DNA of 64,000 nucleotides from Keratinibaculum paraultunense (GTDB lineage: Bacteria > Bacillota > Clostridia > Tissierellales > Tepidimicrobiaceae): NCBI RefSeq assembly GCF_016767175.1, contig NZ_CP068564.1, forward strand, positions 1,426,001 to 1,490,000. The letters run 5' to 3'. Position numbers and translations under genes: made by a program. This document shows positions 8,516-18,217 of the stretch, piece by piece. The notes below the pieces were generated by a model. That model made no database searches, was not told the DNA's origin, and worked only from the letters and a program-made list of their open reading frames with translations. Numbering within the stretch: position 1 is the stretch's first letter; each line of letters begins with the position of its first letter.

Positions 8516-9323
8516 AAATATCTCCTTTCATGGACTTACTTAAAGATAGTAATTGATCTTCATTCCTACACAAAGGTAATCCTAATTCTTGATGAATTTT
8601 TACCAGCCAAGGTCTCTCAAGATTTGCATTATTTAATAATTCTTTTTTTAAAAAAATCTCCTCTGGTAATCCTTCCCCTACTAATTCTCCTTTTCCTAAT
8701 ATATAAATGTAATCACATACTTCATATATAAGATCCATATCATGACTAGATAAAACTACCTTTTTTTCATAACTTAAATGTTTTATTATCTCTTTCATTT
8801 GTCTAGTAGTATATGGATCTAGACCACTAGTCGGTTCATCCAATAATATTATTTCCAAATCCATTGCCAAAACCCCTGCTATAGCAATTTGTTTCTTTTG
8901 ACCATAGCTTAAAAAATGAGTAGGTTTATCCTTTAAATGATAGCCCTTTACCTTTTTTAAAGCATTTTTTACTCTTATTTTTATCTCCTTTTCTGAAAAA
9001 TCTAAATTTCTAAGTGAAAAAGCCACATCATCATATACTTTGGAATAAAATAATTGCTTATCTGGATCTTGAAATACCATATTAACCTTTTTTCTATATT
9101 CCCTGAGAAATTTCTTATTGTATCTTATAGGCTTATTTTTATATTTTATTTGCCCTCTACTAGGCTTTAATATGCCTAATATGTTTAAAAATAATGTAGA
9201 CTTTCCTGAACCATTAGCCCCAATAATTCCAATTATATTTCCATTATTAAAATCCATGTGTATATTTTTTAAAGCTATTGTTCCATCTTCATATTGGTAT
9301 CCTAAATTTTCTACTTTTATCAT
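8490..9323 (-). CDS. cbiO: CbiO, cobalt ECF transporter ATPase
   Basis: A 277-residue ABC ATPase energising the CbiMNQO cobalt importer. Walker A is GANGSGKST (35-43), the Q-loop lies in MVFQDPDKQLF, the signature reads LSYGQKKQIAIAG, Walker B is IILLDEPTSGLDP and the switch histidine is in LSSHDMD. A single CbiO rather than the EcfA1/A2 pair fits a dedicated metal-type ECF system. It abuts cbiQ with no gap and overlaps cbiK. The C-terminal 40 residues beyond the ATPase core are not recognised as a domain. Confidence 0.93.
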   Translation of the reverse strand: MIKVENLGYQYEDGTIALKNIHMDFNNGNIIGIIGANGSGKSTLFLNILGILKPSRGQIKYKNKPIRYNKKFLREYRKKVNMVFQDPDKQLFYSKVYDDVAFSLRNLDFSEKEIKIRVKNALKKVKGYHLKDKPTHFLSYGQKKQIAIAGVLAMDLEIILLDEPTSGLDPYTTRQMKEIIKHLSYEKKVVLSSHDMDLIYEVCDYIYILGKGELVGEGLPEEIFLKKELLNNANLERPWLVKIHQELGLPLCRNEDQLLSLSKSMKGDIYEKRDYSS

Positions 9324-10007
9324 TTAATCACCTGTTTTAAATTCTCCTCTATACAATCTAGTTTCCAAAGAAATTTGCATATCCTGAAATCTAATTAAAA
9401 GTGCTATAAGTAGACTTTTTATAAGTAAGGAAATAGATCTATAAGTATTTTTAATACTGGTATAACCAAATCTTAGCTCTTGAGCCATTATTATATCTTT
9501 AGATTCTTCTAAAAATATAAATATGGATCTATAGATTAATACCAAAAGCTCTATTACTATGTTTGGCATTTTAAGTTTTTTAAACACCCCTATCATATGA
9601 TTTAATGGTGTAGTAAGAGTTAAAAATAAAGTAGAGCTAATGGAGGCTAGTACCCTAATGGTCAATTTAAAAAATTCTATTAAAGATTTATAGGTAAATC
9701 CTAAATATTTATTAGATATTTTAATACTCCAAATGAATACATCCTCATTGGATATGCTTAACAATATGGTAATTCCACTTATAGTTAAAAAAATTATAGG
9801 TACAATTAAAATTTTAAAATATCTATTAATAGGTATTTTAGCTACAAATATAGTTAAACAAATCATAAGCAGAAATACCATTAAATTTACATAGGAATTA
9901 TCTATAGTAATAGCAAGTATTAATGCTCCTATGGCAAAGATCATCTTTGCCATAGGATTGAAATCTTTTAATCTATTGGTATAAGCATATTTATCTATTA
10001 GTAGCAA
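9324..10007 (-). CDS. cbiQ: CbiQ, cobalt ECF transporter transmembrane (T) component
   Basis: A 227-residue membrane protein with about five hydrophobic segments. It starts from TTG, preceded by AAGGAGAG at good spacing, and the first residues [17 protein letters not shown] match the CbiQ N-terminus. The coupling region that contacts CbiO contains AQELRFGYTS and LETRLYRGEF, equivalents of the Ala-Arg-Gly motifs of ECF T-components. It overlaps the cbiN 3' end by 17 bp and ends exactly where cbiO begins. Confidence 0.9.
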   Translation of the reverse strand: MLLIDKYAYTNRLKDFNPMAKMIFAIGALILAITIDNSYVNLMVFLLMICLTIFVAKIPINRYFKILIVPIIFLTISGITILLSISNEDVFIWSIKISNKYLGFTYKSLIEFFKLTIRVLASISSTLFLTLTTPLNHMIGVFKKLKMPNIVIELLVLIYRSIFIFLEESKDIIMAQELRFGYTSIKNTYRSISLLIKSLLIALLIRFQDMQISLETRLYRGEFKTGD

Positions 10008-10284
10008 TATTTCGTCTCTCCTTCATCATGCCAAAAATATATCCAATAACTCCTGCACCAATAGCCACTTGCAATGAAAACAATAAGCTTTCTATCTCTC
10101 CACTAGGCGGCTCCCAAAGAGCATCAAACCAAGGTTCATAATCAGGATTTATCTCACCTATAACATCTTCTGCCTGATCGTCTGCTCCCTCAAATTCCGC
10201 ATCTTTTTTCATAACTAGGGGAACTATTATTAAAATAATAGCTAAAATTATCAACCATACATTAGTCTTATTTGATGTTTTCAA
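9991..10284 (-). CDS. cbiN: CbiN, cobalt ECF transporter accessory membrane protein
   Basis: A 97-residue protein with two membrane segments (about residues 8-26 and 66-86) flanking an acidic external loop that includes [21 protein letters not shown], the signature region of CbiN. The start is TTG, preceded by GGGGTGAT and located inside the 3' end of cbiM. In characterised CbiMNQO systems CbiN stimulates cobalt uptake by acting on CbiM. The overlaps on both sides imply coupled translation with cbiM and cbiQ. Confidence 0.9.
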   Translation of the reverse strand: MKTSNKTNVWLIILAIILIIVPLVMKKDAEFEGADDQAEDVIGEINPDYEPWFDALWEPPSGEIESLLFSLQVAIGAGVIGYIFGMMKERRNIATNR

Positions 10285-10999
10285 TACGTATCACCCCTTC
10301 TTTGTGATATTCTATAAGCAGATTATATACAATTGCCGTTACTATTCCTTCTACTATAGCGAGAGGAATTTGAGTTACAGCAAATACAGATAAAAATTTA
10401 CCCATTGAACCAACAAATCCTGTTGTAGCATCAGGAAATGCTAAGGCTAATTGAATTGCTGTAATTACATAAGTCATCAAATCCCCTAAAAATGCTGCTA
10501 GAAAAACTGTAAAAGTTGTATTGGTATCTCTTTTCTTTAATAGTTTAAATATTCCATAAGACACTAAAGGTCCTACTATTGCCATGGAAAAAGTATTGGC
10601 TCCAAGGGTAGTTAATCCACCATGGGCTAATAGTAATGCTTGAAATAATAATACAATCAATCCCACCACAGTCATAGTTGTAGGTCCAAATAATATAGCA
10701 CCTAATCCAACTCCTGTTGGATGGGAACAGCTTCCTGTTACTGATGGTATTTTCATTGCAGACAATACAAATACAAATCCCCCTGCTAGTCCTAAAAGAA
10801 CTTTTTGATTTGTATCCCCTTTAAATATTTGACTTACTTTTTTAAAGCCTACTATTATAAAGGGTAAAGATACAACTGCCCAAATAATTGCCCATTTTAC
10901 TGGTAGAAACCCCTCCATTATGTGCATAGCCTGACCAATATTTGGAGTCAACAATAATATTAATAGAATCGATAAAAAAATTACTTTTTTGTTTTTCAC
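10268..10999 (-). CDS. cbiM: CbiM, cobalt ECF transporter substrate-binding membrane component
   Basis: The substrate-specific membrane subunit. I place the start at GTG 10999, preceded by AGAGGTGAG at 4-base spacing. This gives an N-terminal signal-like helix ending NIGQA, followed by MHIMEGFLP; the mature N-terminal Met-His is the cobalt ligand region of CbiM. An upstream ATG at 11077 is in frame, but it would add 26 residues not seen in the family and would start inside the leader just after the terminator. [15 protein letters not shown] is the second conserved metal-site segment. First gene of the riboswitch-controlled operon. Confidence 0.9.
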   Translation of the reverse strand: MKNKKVIFLSILLILLLTPNIGQAMHIMEGFLPVKWAIIWAVVSLPFIIVGFKKVSQIFKGDTNQKVLLGLAGGFVFVLSAMKIPSVTGSCSHPTGVGLGAILFGPTTMTVVGLIVLLFQALLLAHGGLTTLGANTFSMAIVGPLVSYGIFKLLKKRDTNTTFTVFLAAFLGDLMTYVITAIQLALAFPDATTGFVGSMGKFLSVFAVTQIPLAIVEGIVTAIVYNLLIEYHKEGVIRIENIK

Positions 11000-11059
11000 A
11001 AAACTCACCTCTCTTTTTTTATTTAAAGGTAATACTACCTCATTTGCTAGTGCTACAGA

Positions 11060-11097
11060 CAAAATAAAGACCCTCACCTTCTAAAGGTAGGGTCTTT
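11060..11097 (-). terminator. Intrinsic terminator in the cobalamin riboswitch leader
   Basis: On the minus strand AAAGACCCT (11097-11089) pairs with AGGGTCTTT (11074-11066). The stem is extended inward by ACCTT/AAGGT around a short loop with one bulged base, and is followed by ATTTT. It lies between the aptamer and cbiM, the expected expression platform for transcription attenuation when cobalamin is bound. Confidence 0.8.
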
Positions 11098-11159
11098 AAC
11101 TTCAAATATAAGCACACAAAAATATGCCTATCCTTCCCACCGAAGGCTAGTTTAACTAA

Positions 11160-11314
11160 ACATTAGGCAGGTCTCCTGACTTATGGTCCTCCTACTCTCA
11201 ACACCTTCCCAAGATTTTCTCAGTGGTACAAGTTGATTTCGTCCCAATTACAGTAGCGGGGGCTGTACTGGATTTTCACCAGTTTCCCTATTAATCTAAT
11301 AGAACCTAATACTT
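11160..11314 (-). ncRNA. Cobalamin riboswitch aptamer (cbiM operon leader)
   Basis: The minus strand contains the cobalamin riboswitch core in order: GGGAAACTGGTGAAAATCC, AGCCCCCGCTACTGT, then the B12-box-like GTCAGGAGACCTGCC at 11180-11166. A closing P1 helix can form between ATTAGG (11310-11305) and CCTAAT (11168-11163). It is followed by a transcription terminator and then cbiM. It should repress the whole cobalt uptake and B12 synthesis operon when adenosylcobalamin is plentiful. Confidence 0.93.
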
Positions 11315-11338
11315 TTTATATGCAGTTGTTATAATTAC

Positions 11339-11367
11339 ATGATAACTTAATATTAATTTAAATGCAA
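11339..11367 (-). promoter_or_regulatory. Probable sigma-A promoter of the cobalamin operon
   Basis: On the minus strand, TTGCAT (11367-11362) and TATCAT (11344-11339) are separated by 17 bp. This places the transcript start near 11331, about 20 bases before the aptamer P1 helix. It would make the cbi operon independent of the ornithine operon that ends at 11377. Inferred from sequence only. Confidence 0.5.
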
Positions 11368-11376
11368 CTTATATTA

Positions 11377-12441
11377 CTAAACTATTTTCTTTTTAACATA
11401 TTCTGATGTCATAAGTCTTAATATGCCACCATAGCTTAATTTAAAATGGACTTTATCTCCAATTTTGTAATCTATCTTGCTCTCTGTACCATCTAGTATA
11501 AGATGATCACTGCTACCTCCCAGTATGCTTAATCCCTCGTCCAATGGAAAAATAGCATCAATTTCTACATCTTGTTTTCCAATAGCACATATAATCCTCT
11601 TTCTAATTCCTTTGTCTACAAAAGTAGGAATCTTACCAAAAGCATCTCTACCTATTTCCCCTGTAGGTACTGAAGGCTTATATTTTACTTCTATTATTTC
11701 AGCTGCTAATTTAAAAACATCATCATAAGTATCATCTATTCTATTACCATAAGCGGTTTCAACACCCAATACTAATGACTCTCCTAATCTTAAATTATTT
11801 ATACCTTCTATAGGTTTATTATCCATCAATAAATATAGGCTACTAGAATTACCTCCAGATATAATTTCTAAGTCTATATCAAATCTATTTTCTATATCCT
11901 TTGAAAGTTTAACTAACCTTCCTAAATTATTAGCATCAGGAATTACTCCTCCATAACAAGTTAAGTTTGTTCCTATACCTATTAATTTTACTCCATCCAT
12001 TTTTATAATATGTTCTACTGCTTCGTAAATTTCATTTTCATTATAATAGCCTTCTCTCAAATCACCAAGGTCTACCATCAATATTATATTATGGCATCTA
12101 CCTTTTTTAAAAGCTTCTTTAGATAATACTTTTACAGTTTCTAACTCTGAATTAAGGGATATATCTGCGTATTCTACTACTCTATCTGCTTCAGAAATCA
12201 TTGGTAATCTTAAAAGCATTTTTGGAATATTAAAATCCTTTAATTTAATTAAATTCTCTATCCTTGAATCAGCAATATAAGTTACTCCGCCATCTATATA
12301 TGCTTTTGCAATTTCAGGATAACCACAAAAAACTTTTGTCACACCAGCAACTGTAATCCCATATTTATTGCATAAATTTACCATGATTTTCACATTGTGT
12401 GTCAATTTATTTAAATCTATTTCCACATTGGGGTACTTCAT
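11377..12441 (-). CDS. orr: Ornithine racemase
   Basis: A 354-residue PLP-dependent racemase of the alanine-racemase-like fold that converts L-ornithine to D-ornithine, the substrate of ornithine 4,5-aminomutase. The PLP lysine is K36 in VAGVTKVFCG; VDLGDLREGYY and ISGGNSSSLYLL are family segments, and length matches the clostridial enzyme. It is the last gene of the ord-ortA-ortB-oraS-oraE-or4-orr operon, about 45 bp after or4. The context distinguishes it from an alanine racemase. Confidence 0.9.
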   Translation of the reverse strand: MKYPNVEIDLNKLTHNVKIMVNLCNKYGITVAGVTKVFCGYPEIAKAYIDGGVTYIADSRIENLIKLKDFNIPKMLLRLPMISEADRVVEYADISLNSELETVKVLSKEAFKKGRCHNIILMVDLGDLREGYYNENEIYEAVEHIIKMDGVKLIGIGTNLTCYGGVIPDANNLGRLVKLSKDIENRFDIDLEIISGGNSSSLYLLMDNKPIEGINNLRLGESLVLGVETAYGNRIDDTYDDVFKLAAEIIEVKYKPSVPTGEIGRDAFGKIPTFVDKGIRKRIICAIGKQDVEIDAIFPLDEGLSILGGSSDHLILDGTESKIDYKIGDKVHFKLSYGGILRLMTSEYVKKKIV

Positions 12442-12486
12442 ACTTGTCCTCCAATCATTTTAAATCTTAACATATAGATTAATAAT

Positions 12487-13848
12487 TTATTCGATCCCTA
12501 GACTAAGCTTTAGCAACTCTAAAGCTTCATCAGGATACTTTTTACTCATTACTCCTAAAGAAGCCATTATATAATAATTATCTATTAATATATTTACTTC
12601 TTTATTTGGTAACAATTCATGTGCTTTTTTATTCAAAGGAATTTGTTTTAAAATTTCAACTCTATTTGGCAGTCGAGTTAAAGGACCACCTGTACCAATT
12701 ATAGTTTTTACCATAGTCAAATCCTTACCTTCAGCTACAGTTTTCTTACCACTAGGCCCATATAAGTACCTTAGTCGTCCTGCATGCCTTTTAGTTGCTG
12801 CTACGGCTCCATGTAAAGCTAATTCTTCCACAAATGCTATCTCCAATTCTCCTTCTGGAATTGGTTTATAGTTTTCTATTAATCTCTCTAATTTTCCCAA
12901 TGATATGTTCAATTTTTTAGCTAATTCTTCTTTCCCTACCATATCTACTATATTATGCATATTAACATATACACCTAAATCTCCTTCTACTGTTCTCTTT
13001 GCTAAAGGTTCTGGATTTATCAATATTCTACTTATCTCATCACTTCCAGGAGTAACAGAATGAACATCAGTAGTTGCTCCTCCTACATCAATGGTCATCA
13101 AGTCTCCCATATGCTCATACAATAATTTTGAAGCTTCCATAACTGCTCCCGGGGTTGGCATTATTGGACCGGTTATCATCTCTTTAACTTTTCCCATTCC
13201 TGGACCATGAATTATATGTTCTTCAAACACTTTTTGAATAACTTTTCTAGTAGGTTCTATATTTAATTCATCAATTTTAGGATATACATTTTCTACAATA
13301 TATAATTCAGCTTTTTTGCCACGAAATATATCCTCTACTTCCTGCTGATTTTCCACATTCCCTGCATATATTATTGGTATGTCTAAATTAAGATCAGCTA
13401 TAAGCTCAGCATTATATAATGCTGTATCTCTCTCTCCATAATCTACTCCACCAGCAATCAAAATTATATTTGGATTTATTTCTTTAATCTTTCTTAAATC
13501 AGATTTTCTCAATTTACCTGAAGTTATATATTTAACATTAGCTCCTGCTCCTAATGCAGCTTCTTTAGCAGCTTTAACTGTCATATCATACACAAGACCA
13601 TGGACTGTCATCCTTAGTCCTCCAGCAGCACTACTAGTGGCTATAATTTCATTACATTCTATTCTGTTAGTTCCTAAATTATCAACTAGATCAGAAATAG
13701 CAGATTTAAGTCCTATATTCACATCTCCATCTTCTACAGAAGTAGGGGCTTGACCTTGCCCTAAAAAAGTAGGGCAAGGATATAGATTAAAAGCATTTAC
13801 TACCGTAGTAGTACTACCTATTTCTGCAACTAATATATCAATCTTCAT
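12487..13848 (-). CDS. Or-4, GlmL/MutL-family ATPase accompanying ornithine aminomutase
   Basis: A 453-residue protein of the ASKHA ATPase superfamily. It begins with the phosphate-1 motif VAEIGSTTTVVNAF and has MTIDVGGATTDVHSV as phosphate-2. Homologues sit beside B12-dependent carbon-skeleton and amino mutases (glutamate mutase GlmL, and or-4 in the ornithine cluster of Clostridium sticklandii). A role in protecting or reactivating the B12 mutase has been suggested but is, to my knowledge, unproved. It overlaps oraE by 11 bp, consistent with a dedicated partner. It is not the DNA-mismatch-repair MutL. Confidence 0.85.
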   Translation of the reverse strand: MKIDILVAEIGSTTTVVNAFNLYPCPTFLGQGQAPTSVEDGDVNIGLKSAISDLVDNLGTNRIECNEIIATSSAAGGLRMTVHGLVYDMTVKAAKEAALGAGANVKYITSGKLRKSDLRKIKEINPNIILIAGGVDYGERDTALYNAELIADLNLDIPIIYAGNVENQQEVEDIFRGKKAELYIVENVYPKIDELNIEPTRKVIQKVFEEHIIHGPGMGKVKEMITGPIMPTPGAVMEASKLLYEHMGDLMTIDVGGATTDVHSVTPGSDEISRILINPEPLAKRTVEGDLGVYVNMHNIVDMVGKEELAKKLNISLGKLERLIENYKPIPEGELEIAFVEELALHGAVAATKRHAGRLRYLYGPSGKKTVAEGKDLTMVKTIIGTGGPLTRLPNRVEILKQIPLNKKAHELLPNKEVNILIDNYYIMASLGVMSKKYPDEALELLKLSLGIE

Positions 13849-16060
13849 CTTTTGCCTTCATCTCTCTTCTCTTTTTAACTAAAAATGTTGCTACCTGATC
13901 CCCATTAGAGCCTCTGCCAAAGCCTGCATCCATACCATGTTTTACAGCTAATTCGTTAGATACTTGAGTGCCACCTGATACAAGGATGATATCATCCCTT
14001 ATTCCTTTTTCTATACATAGTTCATGCAATTTTTTCATATTCTTATAATGAATATCGTCATGACTTATTATAGTTGAGGCTAAAATTGCATCTGCATCTA
14101 TCTCAATAGCTGCATCTACTAATTTTTCTACAGGAACGGAGGTTCCTAGATAATGACATTCAATTCCATATTTTTCAATTCCACCATGCTTTATATCGAT
14201 AATTTCTCTTAATCCAACAGAGTGTTCATCTTCTCCTACTGTAGCAGCTACTACTTTCATAGGATTTTTCTTTATTTCTTCTCTTATTTCATCTTCCGTC
14301 AATATTTCTGGTTCAGGTGGAATAACTAATTCATCTAAATCTATAGTAAAGTCAACTCTACCCTTTAACTCAATTCTTGTTCCTTCTGCTAATTGCATTA
14401 TCTCCTTATGAATTACCTCTACATCTTCTAATCCCAATTTTTTACCTATTTCTAAAGCAGCAAACTCTGCTACCCTTGCTTCTACTGGTAAAAACATTGT
14501 TATTAATATTATGCCATCTCCTAACCATTCCATCTCTGGCTTTATTTTAGAAGATTTTCTTAATTCTTCAGTTTCCTCTAATCTTACATATACATTATCA
14601 TTTTCATCTAATTCATCTATAAATATTATTTTATCAGGATCTTCAAAGGTACAACCACCTATCAATTTAGAAGGATTGTCTACAGCTGATTCATCATATT
14701 GAGCTATATTATTATATCCAAAGTGAGCAGTAACTGGAGCCATATAATCTTCTTCTCTTTCATATACAGTACCTACTCCAACTCCTCCATTTATTTTCCT
14801 TGCAATCCCATCTTCATTTCTTTCAGGATAATAGCCTGAATCTACGAAGAAACCTTGTTCTACAGCATTAAAATATCCTCCCACTTCTAGAATTTCTTCT
14901 AAAAACAATACTGCTCTTTCTTTTAATTCTCTTACTTTGTCTGCTAATTCTCCTTCATCCCTTTTTATTTCTACCATTCGTGTTAATCCATCCATACCAT
15001 TAAATGCTTGTTTTGCTGTATCTACTGCTTCTATATTGTAAATGTGCCAAGGTACATTTCTACCTTCATCTGGAGTAATAGTAGATTGAATTTCAGCTCT
15101 TGTTAATTGAGATATTAATAAGTTTAAAGTATGAGTAACAGTAGCTTCCCTTGTAGATGATTCCATGTATTTGGTGTTCATCTGTGCCCTCATTTTATAT
15201 TCCTTAAATAGTTCTCTTAAAGCTACTGCGTAAGGTAAATCTAATCTCATACAAGGTGCTGGTGGTGCTGTTGGTGGTACTGTAGATAAGCATATGTTCT
15301 CCTTTTTCATTCCTGCTTTTACTGAAAACATTGAATTAATAGCATGTTGTACCATTAACTCTGGCATTACTTTCCACGCTTCCCTAGCTGTTGCATTGGC
15401 ATTATGAGCTCCATCAATTTGAACCATATCAGCCCAAGCCATTATTTTCTTTGCACAAGCAGCATCTACAAAAGATCGAACCATATTTATATTTCTATAC
15501 AATACATTATATTGAGGATCTTGATGTGCTCCATTGACTCCTTCCTCAGCAAACATAACTGCAATTTCAGGTCCTGCTACTCCACTAACATAGGAGTGAT
15601 AATTAATTGGTCTACCCACTTCATCTTCTATTATGTCTAATGCTTTTCTTTGAGCTCTTACTTGCTTTCTAGTTATAGGAATCCCGCCAATTCCTTGAGG
15701 AGTTCCTTCTATTAATCCATCATAATGACTTTGTCCAGCAGTTCTAATAACCATTATATGATCTGCACCATGCCAAGCAGCCATTCTCATACGTCTAATA
15801 TCATCTTCAAACCTACCTGATGCAATTTCTGTAGTAATAACGGATTTTGGTTGAGGATCTATATTATCAAAATATTTTGCTGCTGGCAAAGGTTGACTAT
15901 TTTTTAAGGGTTCTGATGTATCATAATATTCAAATTTTCCTATTTTTCTTTTTTCCCCTACACCTTTTCGCCAAGTCCAACCTCTTCTTCTAGGTCTATA
16001 TTTATCTAAATCTTTTAGTATATATTCTATATCTAATTTTTCATTAGGCTTTAGTTCCAT
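13838..16060 (-). CDS. oraE: D-ornithine 4,5-aminomutase large subunit (OraE)
   Basis: The 740-residue catalytic subunit that moves the 5-amino group of D-ornithine to C4, giving 2,4-diaminopentanoate, with adenosylcobalamin and PLP. The N-terminal TIM-barrel part is followed by a B12-binding Rossmann domain. The base-off cobalamin motif DEHSVG has D611, H613 and G616, and the PLP-binding lysine is K624 in IDIKHGG; the His-Lys spacing of 11 matches the characterised enzyme. It starts one base after the oraS stop. Known for large domain motion between resting and active states. Confidence 0.95.
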   Translation of the reverse strand: MELKPNEKLDIEYILKDLDKYRPRRRGWTWRKGVGEKRKIGKFEYYDTSEPLKNSQPLPAAKYFDNIDPQPKSVITTEIASGRFEDDIRRMRMAAWHGADHIMVIRTAGQSHYDGLIEGTPQGIGGIPITRKQVRAQRKALDIIEDEVGRPINYHSYVSGVAGPEIAVMFAEEGVNGAHQDPQYNVLYRNINMVRSFVDAACAKKIMAWADMVQIDGAHNANATAREAWKVMPELMVQHAINSMFSVKAGMKKENICLSTVPPTAPPAPCMRLDLPYAVALRELFKEYKMRAQMNTKYMESSTREATVTHTLNLLISQLTRAEIQSTITPDEGRNVPWHIYNIEAVDTAKQAFNGMDGLTRMVEIKRDEGELADKVRELKERAVLFLEEILEVGGYFNAVEQGFFVDSGYYPERNEDGIARKINGGVGVGTVYEREEDYMAPVTAHFGYNNIAQYDESAVDNPSKLIGGCTFEDPDKIIFIDELDENDNVYVRLEETEELRKSSKIKPEMEWLGDGIILITMFLPVEARVAEFAALEIGKKLGLEDVEVIHKEIMQLAEGTRIELKGRVDFTIDLDELVIPPEPEILTEDEIREEIKKNPMKVVAATVGEDEHSVGLREIIDIKHGGIEKYGIECHYLGTSVPVEKLVDAAIEIDADAILASTIISHDDIHYKNMKKLHELCIEKGIRDDIILVSGGTQVSNELAVKHGMDAGFGRGSNGDQVATFLVKKRREMKAKDED

Positions 16061-16426
16061 TTATTTTTCACCTACCTTAAATATTTCCATTACATCATCC
16101 CACATCTCTCCTTGAACTAGCTTTAACCCTGCTTCTCTTATTTCTAAATCCTTTTCTTTAGCTAATCTATATACTATATGCCCTGCTCCTTTGCCTAACA
16201 ATCCTCTATCAATTGCCCCATCTACTATAGCTTTAGCTTCTATGCTAGAAAAGCCCATGCGTAATAGTACAGATCTTTCAATAGAAGGGGTTGTGTTTTT
16301 TTCAGCTAGTTCTATAAGAGGATCTACTATCTTTTCAGTTAACTCCCAAAATCTAGCTTCTAATTCCTCTTCAGTTAGGTTTGCTAAATGTTTTCTTCTT
16401 TCTTGAAAATCATCTTCCCTTTTCAT
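16061..16426 (-). CDS. oraS: D-ornithine 4,5-aminomutase small subunit (OraS)
   Basis: The 121-residue helical subunit that forms the heterotetramer with OraE. Sequence features include FQERRKHLANLTEEELEARF near the N-terminus and RGLLGKGAGHIVYRLAKE in the second half, as in clostridial OraS. It directly precedes oraE without a gap, matching the stoichiometric pairing, and follows ortB by 10 bp. No cofactor motif is expected or seen in this subunit. Confidence 0.92.
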   Translation of the reverse strand: MKREDDFQERRKHLANLTEEELEARFWELTEKIVDPLIELAEKNTTPSIERSVLLRMGFSSIEAKAIVDGAIDRGLLGKGAGHIVYRLAKEKDLEIREAGLKLVQGEMWDDVMEIFKVGEK

Positions 16427-16436
16427 ATTTCCCCTC

Positions 16437-17852
16437 CTAATATTTTACACCTAATTCATCTAATACAGATTTTACAAATTCTTCACTAGATTTAGTATCC
16501 TCAACTAAAAATTCTAAGTCCTCTTTACTTACTTTTTCTACTTTATTATTTTTAATGCAATTTCTAATATAGGATCTTCTAATTCTATTTAAATCTACTT
16601 CACTAGTTTTTATATAGCCTGGATCCTTTGGAAGAATTATATTCTTTCCTGGTACTTCTTCTGTAGGATCTCCTATTAATACTTCTATTCCATTTTCCTT
16701 AGCAAAGGTTAGTTGAGGCTGAATATGTTTCCCTGCACCAGTATATTCTGTTTCTTGTACTACTATAATCTGATCTTCATCTAATTCTTGTGCTAATTTA
16801 AATGCAGCAGCTAAAGATGTATTCCCTGCAGGTCCTCTTTCTAAGCCTTCTAATTGTGCTAATACTTCTGTCATATAAAATACAGAACCTTGATTTATAG
16901 TTACATATCTATCCATATATCTTAAAGGTCTTGCTGCAGATCTAGGAACATCTGATCTGTCTGGCCAAGTTGCAAATGGAATTCCAAATCCAGTATGTCC
17001 TGTAGTGAAAGATTTTTTATTAAATTGAGTATCACTTGCCATATGAAGCCCTTCTAGACTAACACTTGCTCCTACCACTTGAGAATCTGCTCCTGCTTTT
17101 TTTAGCCCTCTTGCTGTTCCAGTAAGATTACCTCCTCCTGCATTTGTTACTACTACTACGTCAGGATCTCTACCTTCTTGTTCTCTAAATTGCATGGATA
17201 ATTCATATCCTAATGTTTCTACTCCTGCTATTCCAAATGGAGTATATAAGGAAGCATTAAAGTAACCTGTTTCTTCTAGTAATATTAAAAATGTATAGAA
17301 TAATTCTGGTCCTACTGTAAGCTGTACTACTTCTGCACCATAAGCTTCACATTTTCTTGCTTTCTCTATTATTTCAGGCTGTCCAACTCCTCTAGAATCA
17401 TAACATTCTTGAACTACTATACATTTTAAACCTCTTATTGCCGCTTGTGATGCAACTGCTGCACCATAGTTGCCACTGGTAGCCGCTATAACACCTTTGT
17501 ATCCAAGTTTTTGTGCATGATAGCAACTAGTAGCTGCTCTTCTATCCTTGAAACTTCCTGAAGGATTAGCTGCCTCGTCTTTTATAAATATTCGAGCTCC
17601 TTTTCCTTTTGGTGCATATTTTCTAGCTAGTTTTGTTAAATTCCTCAATTCTAATATAGGGGTATTCCCTACACCAGTTTCTTTTTGAATTTTTTGTATC
17701 TCTTCAAGGGTATATCCTGTTTCTCTCATCATTCTTTCATAATCAAAAGCAATGCCACCCGATTCAAATTCATCATAATCTATGCCTATGGCATCTTTCA
17801 TAATTTCCCCTTTTCTTTCCATTACAGCTTCAAAACTCATATCCTTAGTCAT
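16437..17852 (-). CDS. ortB: 2-amino-4-ketopentanoate thiolase beta subunit (OrtB)
   Basis: A 471-residue PLP enzyme of the threonine synthase/tryptophan synthase beta-like fold (type II). The PLP lysine is K102 in ANPSGSFKDRRAA, and VVVTNAGGGNLTG is the phosphate-binding glycine loop. With OrtA it cleaves 2-amino-4-oxopentanoate with CoA to alanine and acetyl-CoA. The gene starts 2 bp after the ortA stop and precedes oraS, the order known from ornithine-fermenting clostridia. The context and the presence of OrtA rule out a plain threonine synthase. Confidence 0.93.
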   Translation of the reverse strand: MTKDMSFEAVMERKGEIMKDAIGIDYDEFESGGIAFDYERMMRETGYTLEEIQKIQKETGVGNTPILELRNLTKLARKYAPKGKGARIFIKDEAANPSGSFKDRRAATSCYHAQKLGYKGVIAATSGNYGAAVASQAAIRGLKCIVVQECYDSRGVGQPEIIEKARKCEAYGAEVVQLTVGPELFYTFLILLEETGYFNASLYTPFGIAGVETLGYELSMQFREQEGRDPDVVVVTNAGGGNLTGTARGLKKAGADSQVVGASVSLEGLHMASDTQFNKKSFTTGHTGFGIPFATWPDRSDVPRSAARPLRYMDRYVTINQGSVFYMTEVLAQLEGLERGPAGNTSLAAAFKLAQELDEDQIIVVQETEYTGAGKHIQPQLTFAKENGIEVLIGDPTEEVPGKNIILPKDPGYIKTSEVDLNRIRRSYIRNCIKNNKVEKVSKEDLEFLVEDTKSSEEFVKSVLDELGVKY

Positions 17853-17854
17853 AC

Positions 17855-18160
17855 TTATTCACCATCCTCTTTTATTAAACTACGTACTTGTCTGCCAATG
17901 TACAATAATTCTGGAACGCATTTTCCAAAATCATGCTTATAATAAGGATTTACCTCTACTAATGTACCTTCAACTTTTCTGCCTATATAAGTTTCTACTT
18001 CTACTTTATCTCCAATATTAGCTTCATCATTTAATAAAAATCCTTTATCCCAAAATTCTAAAGGTACCTTTTGAGTATCTTCTGGTATATTTGGTGCCCT
18101 CTCTCCTGCTTCTAATACTATATTATGAATCCTTACCCAATCTCCTCGTTTAGCATCCAT
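17855..18160 (-). CDS. ortA: 2-amino-4-ketopentanoate thiolase alpha subunit (OrtA)
   Basis: The 101-residue small subunit of the thiolase that produces acetyl-CoA and alanine in oxidative ornithine fermentation. The sequence has the family features KRGDWVRIHNIVLEAGERAPN near the start and NPYYKHDFGKCVPELLYIG near the end. ATG start with a GGAAGGA-type site upstream. It sits between ord and ortB, as in characterised clusters. No independent catalytic motif is visible; activity requires OrtB. Confidence 0.92.
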   Translation of the reverse strand: MDAKRGDWVRIHNIVLEAGERAPNIPEDTQKVPLEFWDKGFLLNDEANIGDKVEVETYIGRKVEGTLVEVNPYYKHDFGKCVPELLYIGRQVRSLIKEDGE

Positions 18161-18217
18161 ATTAATCCTTCCTTTCCTTTTAATTTATTTTATAAGGGAC
18201 TTCCCTACTAATCATTT

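Noticed and set aside
11000-11077. N-terminal extension of CbiM from ATG 11077
   Set aside because: The extension is not CbiM-like, begins just behind the leader terminator, and a strong ribosome site precedes the GTG at 10999, which yields a proper signal segment.
12487-13848. DNA mismatch repair MutL
   Set aside because: The motifs are those of ASKHA ATPases and the gene is embedded in the ornithine operon; the MutL family name here is historical and unrelated to mismatch repair.
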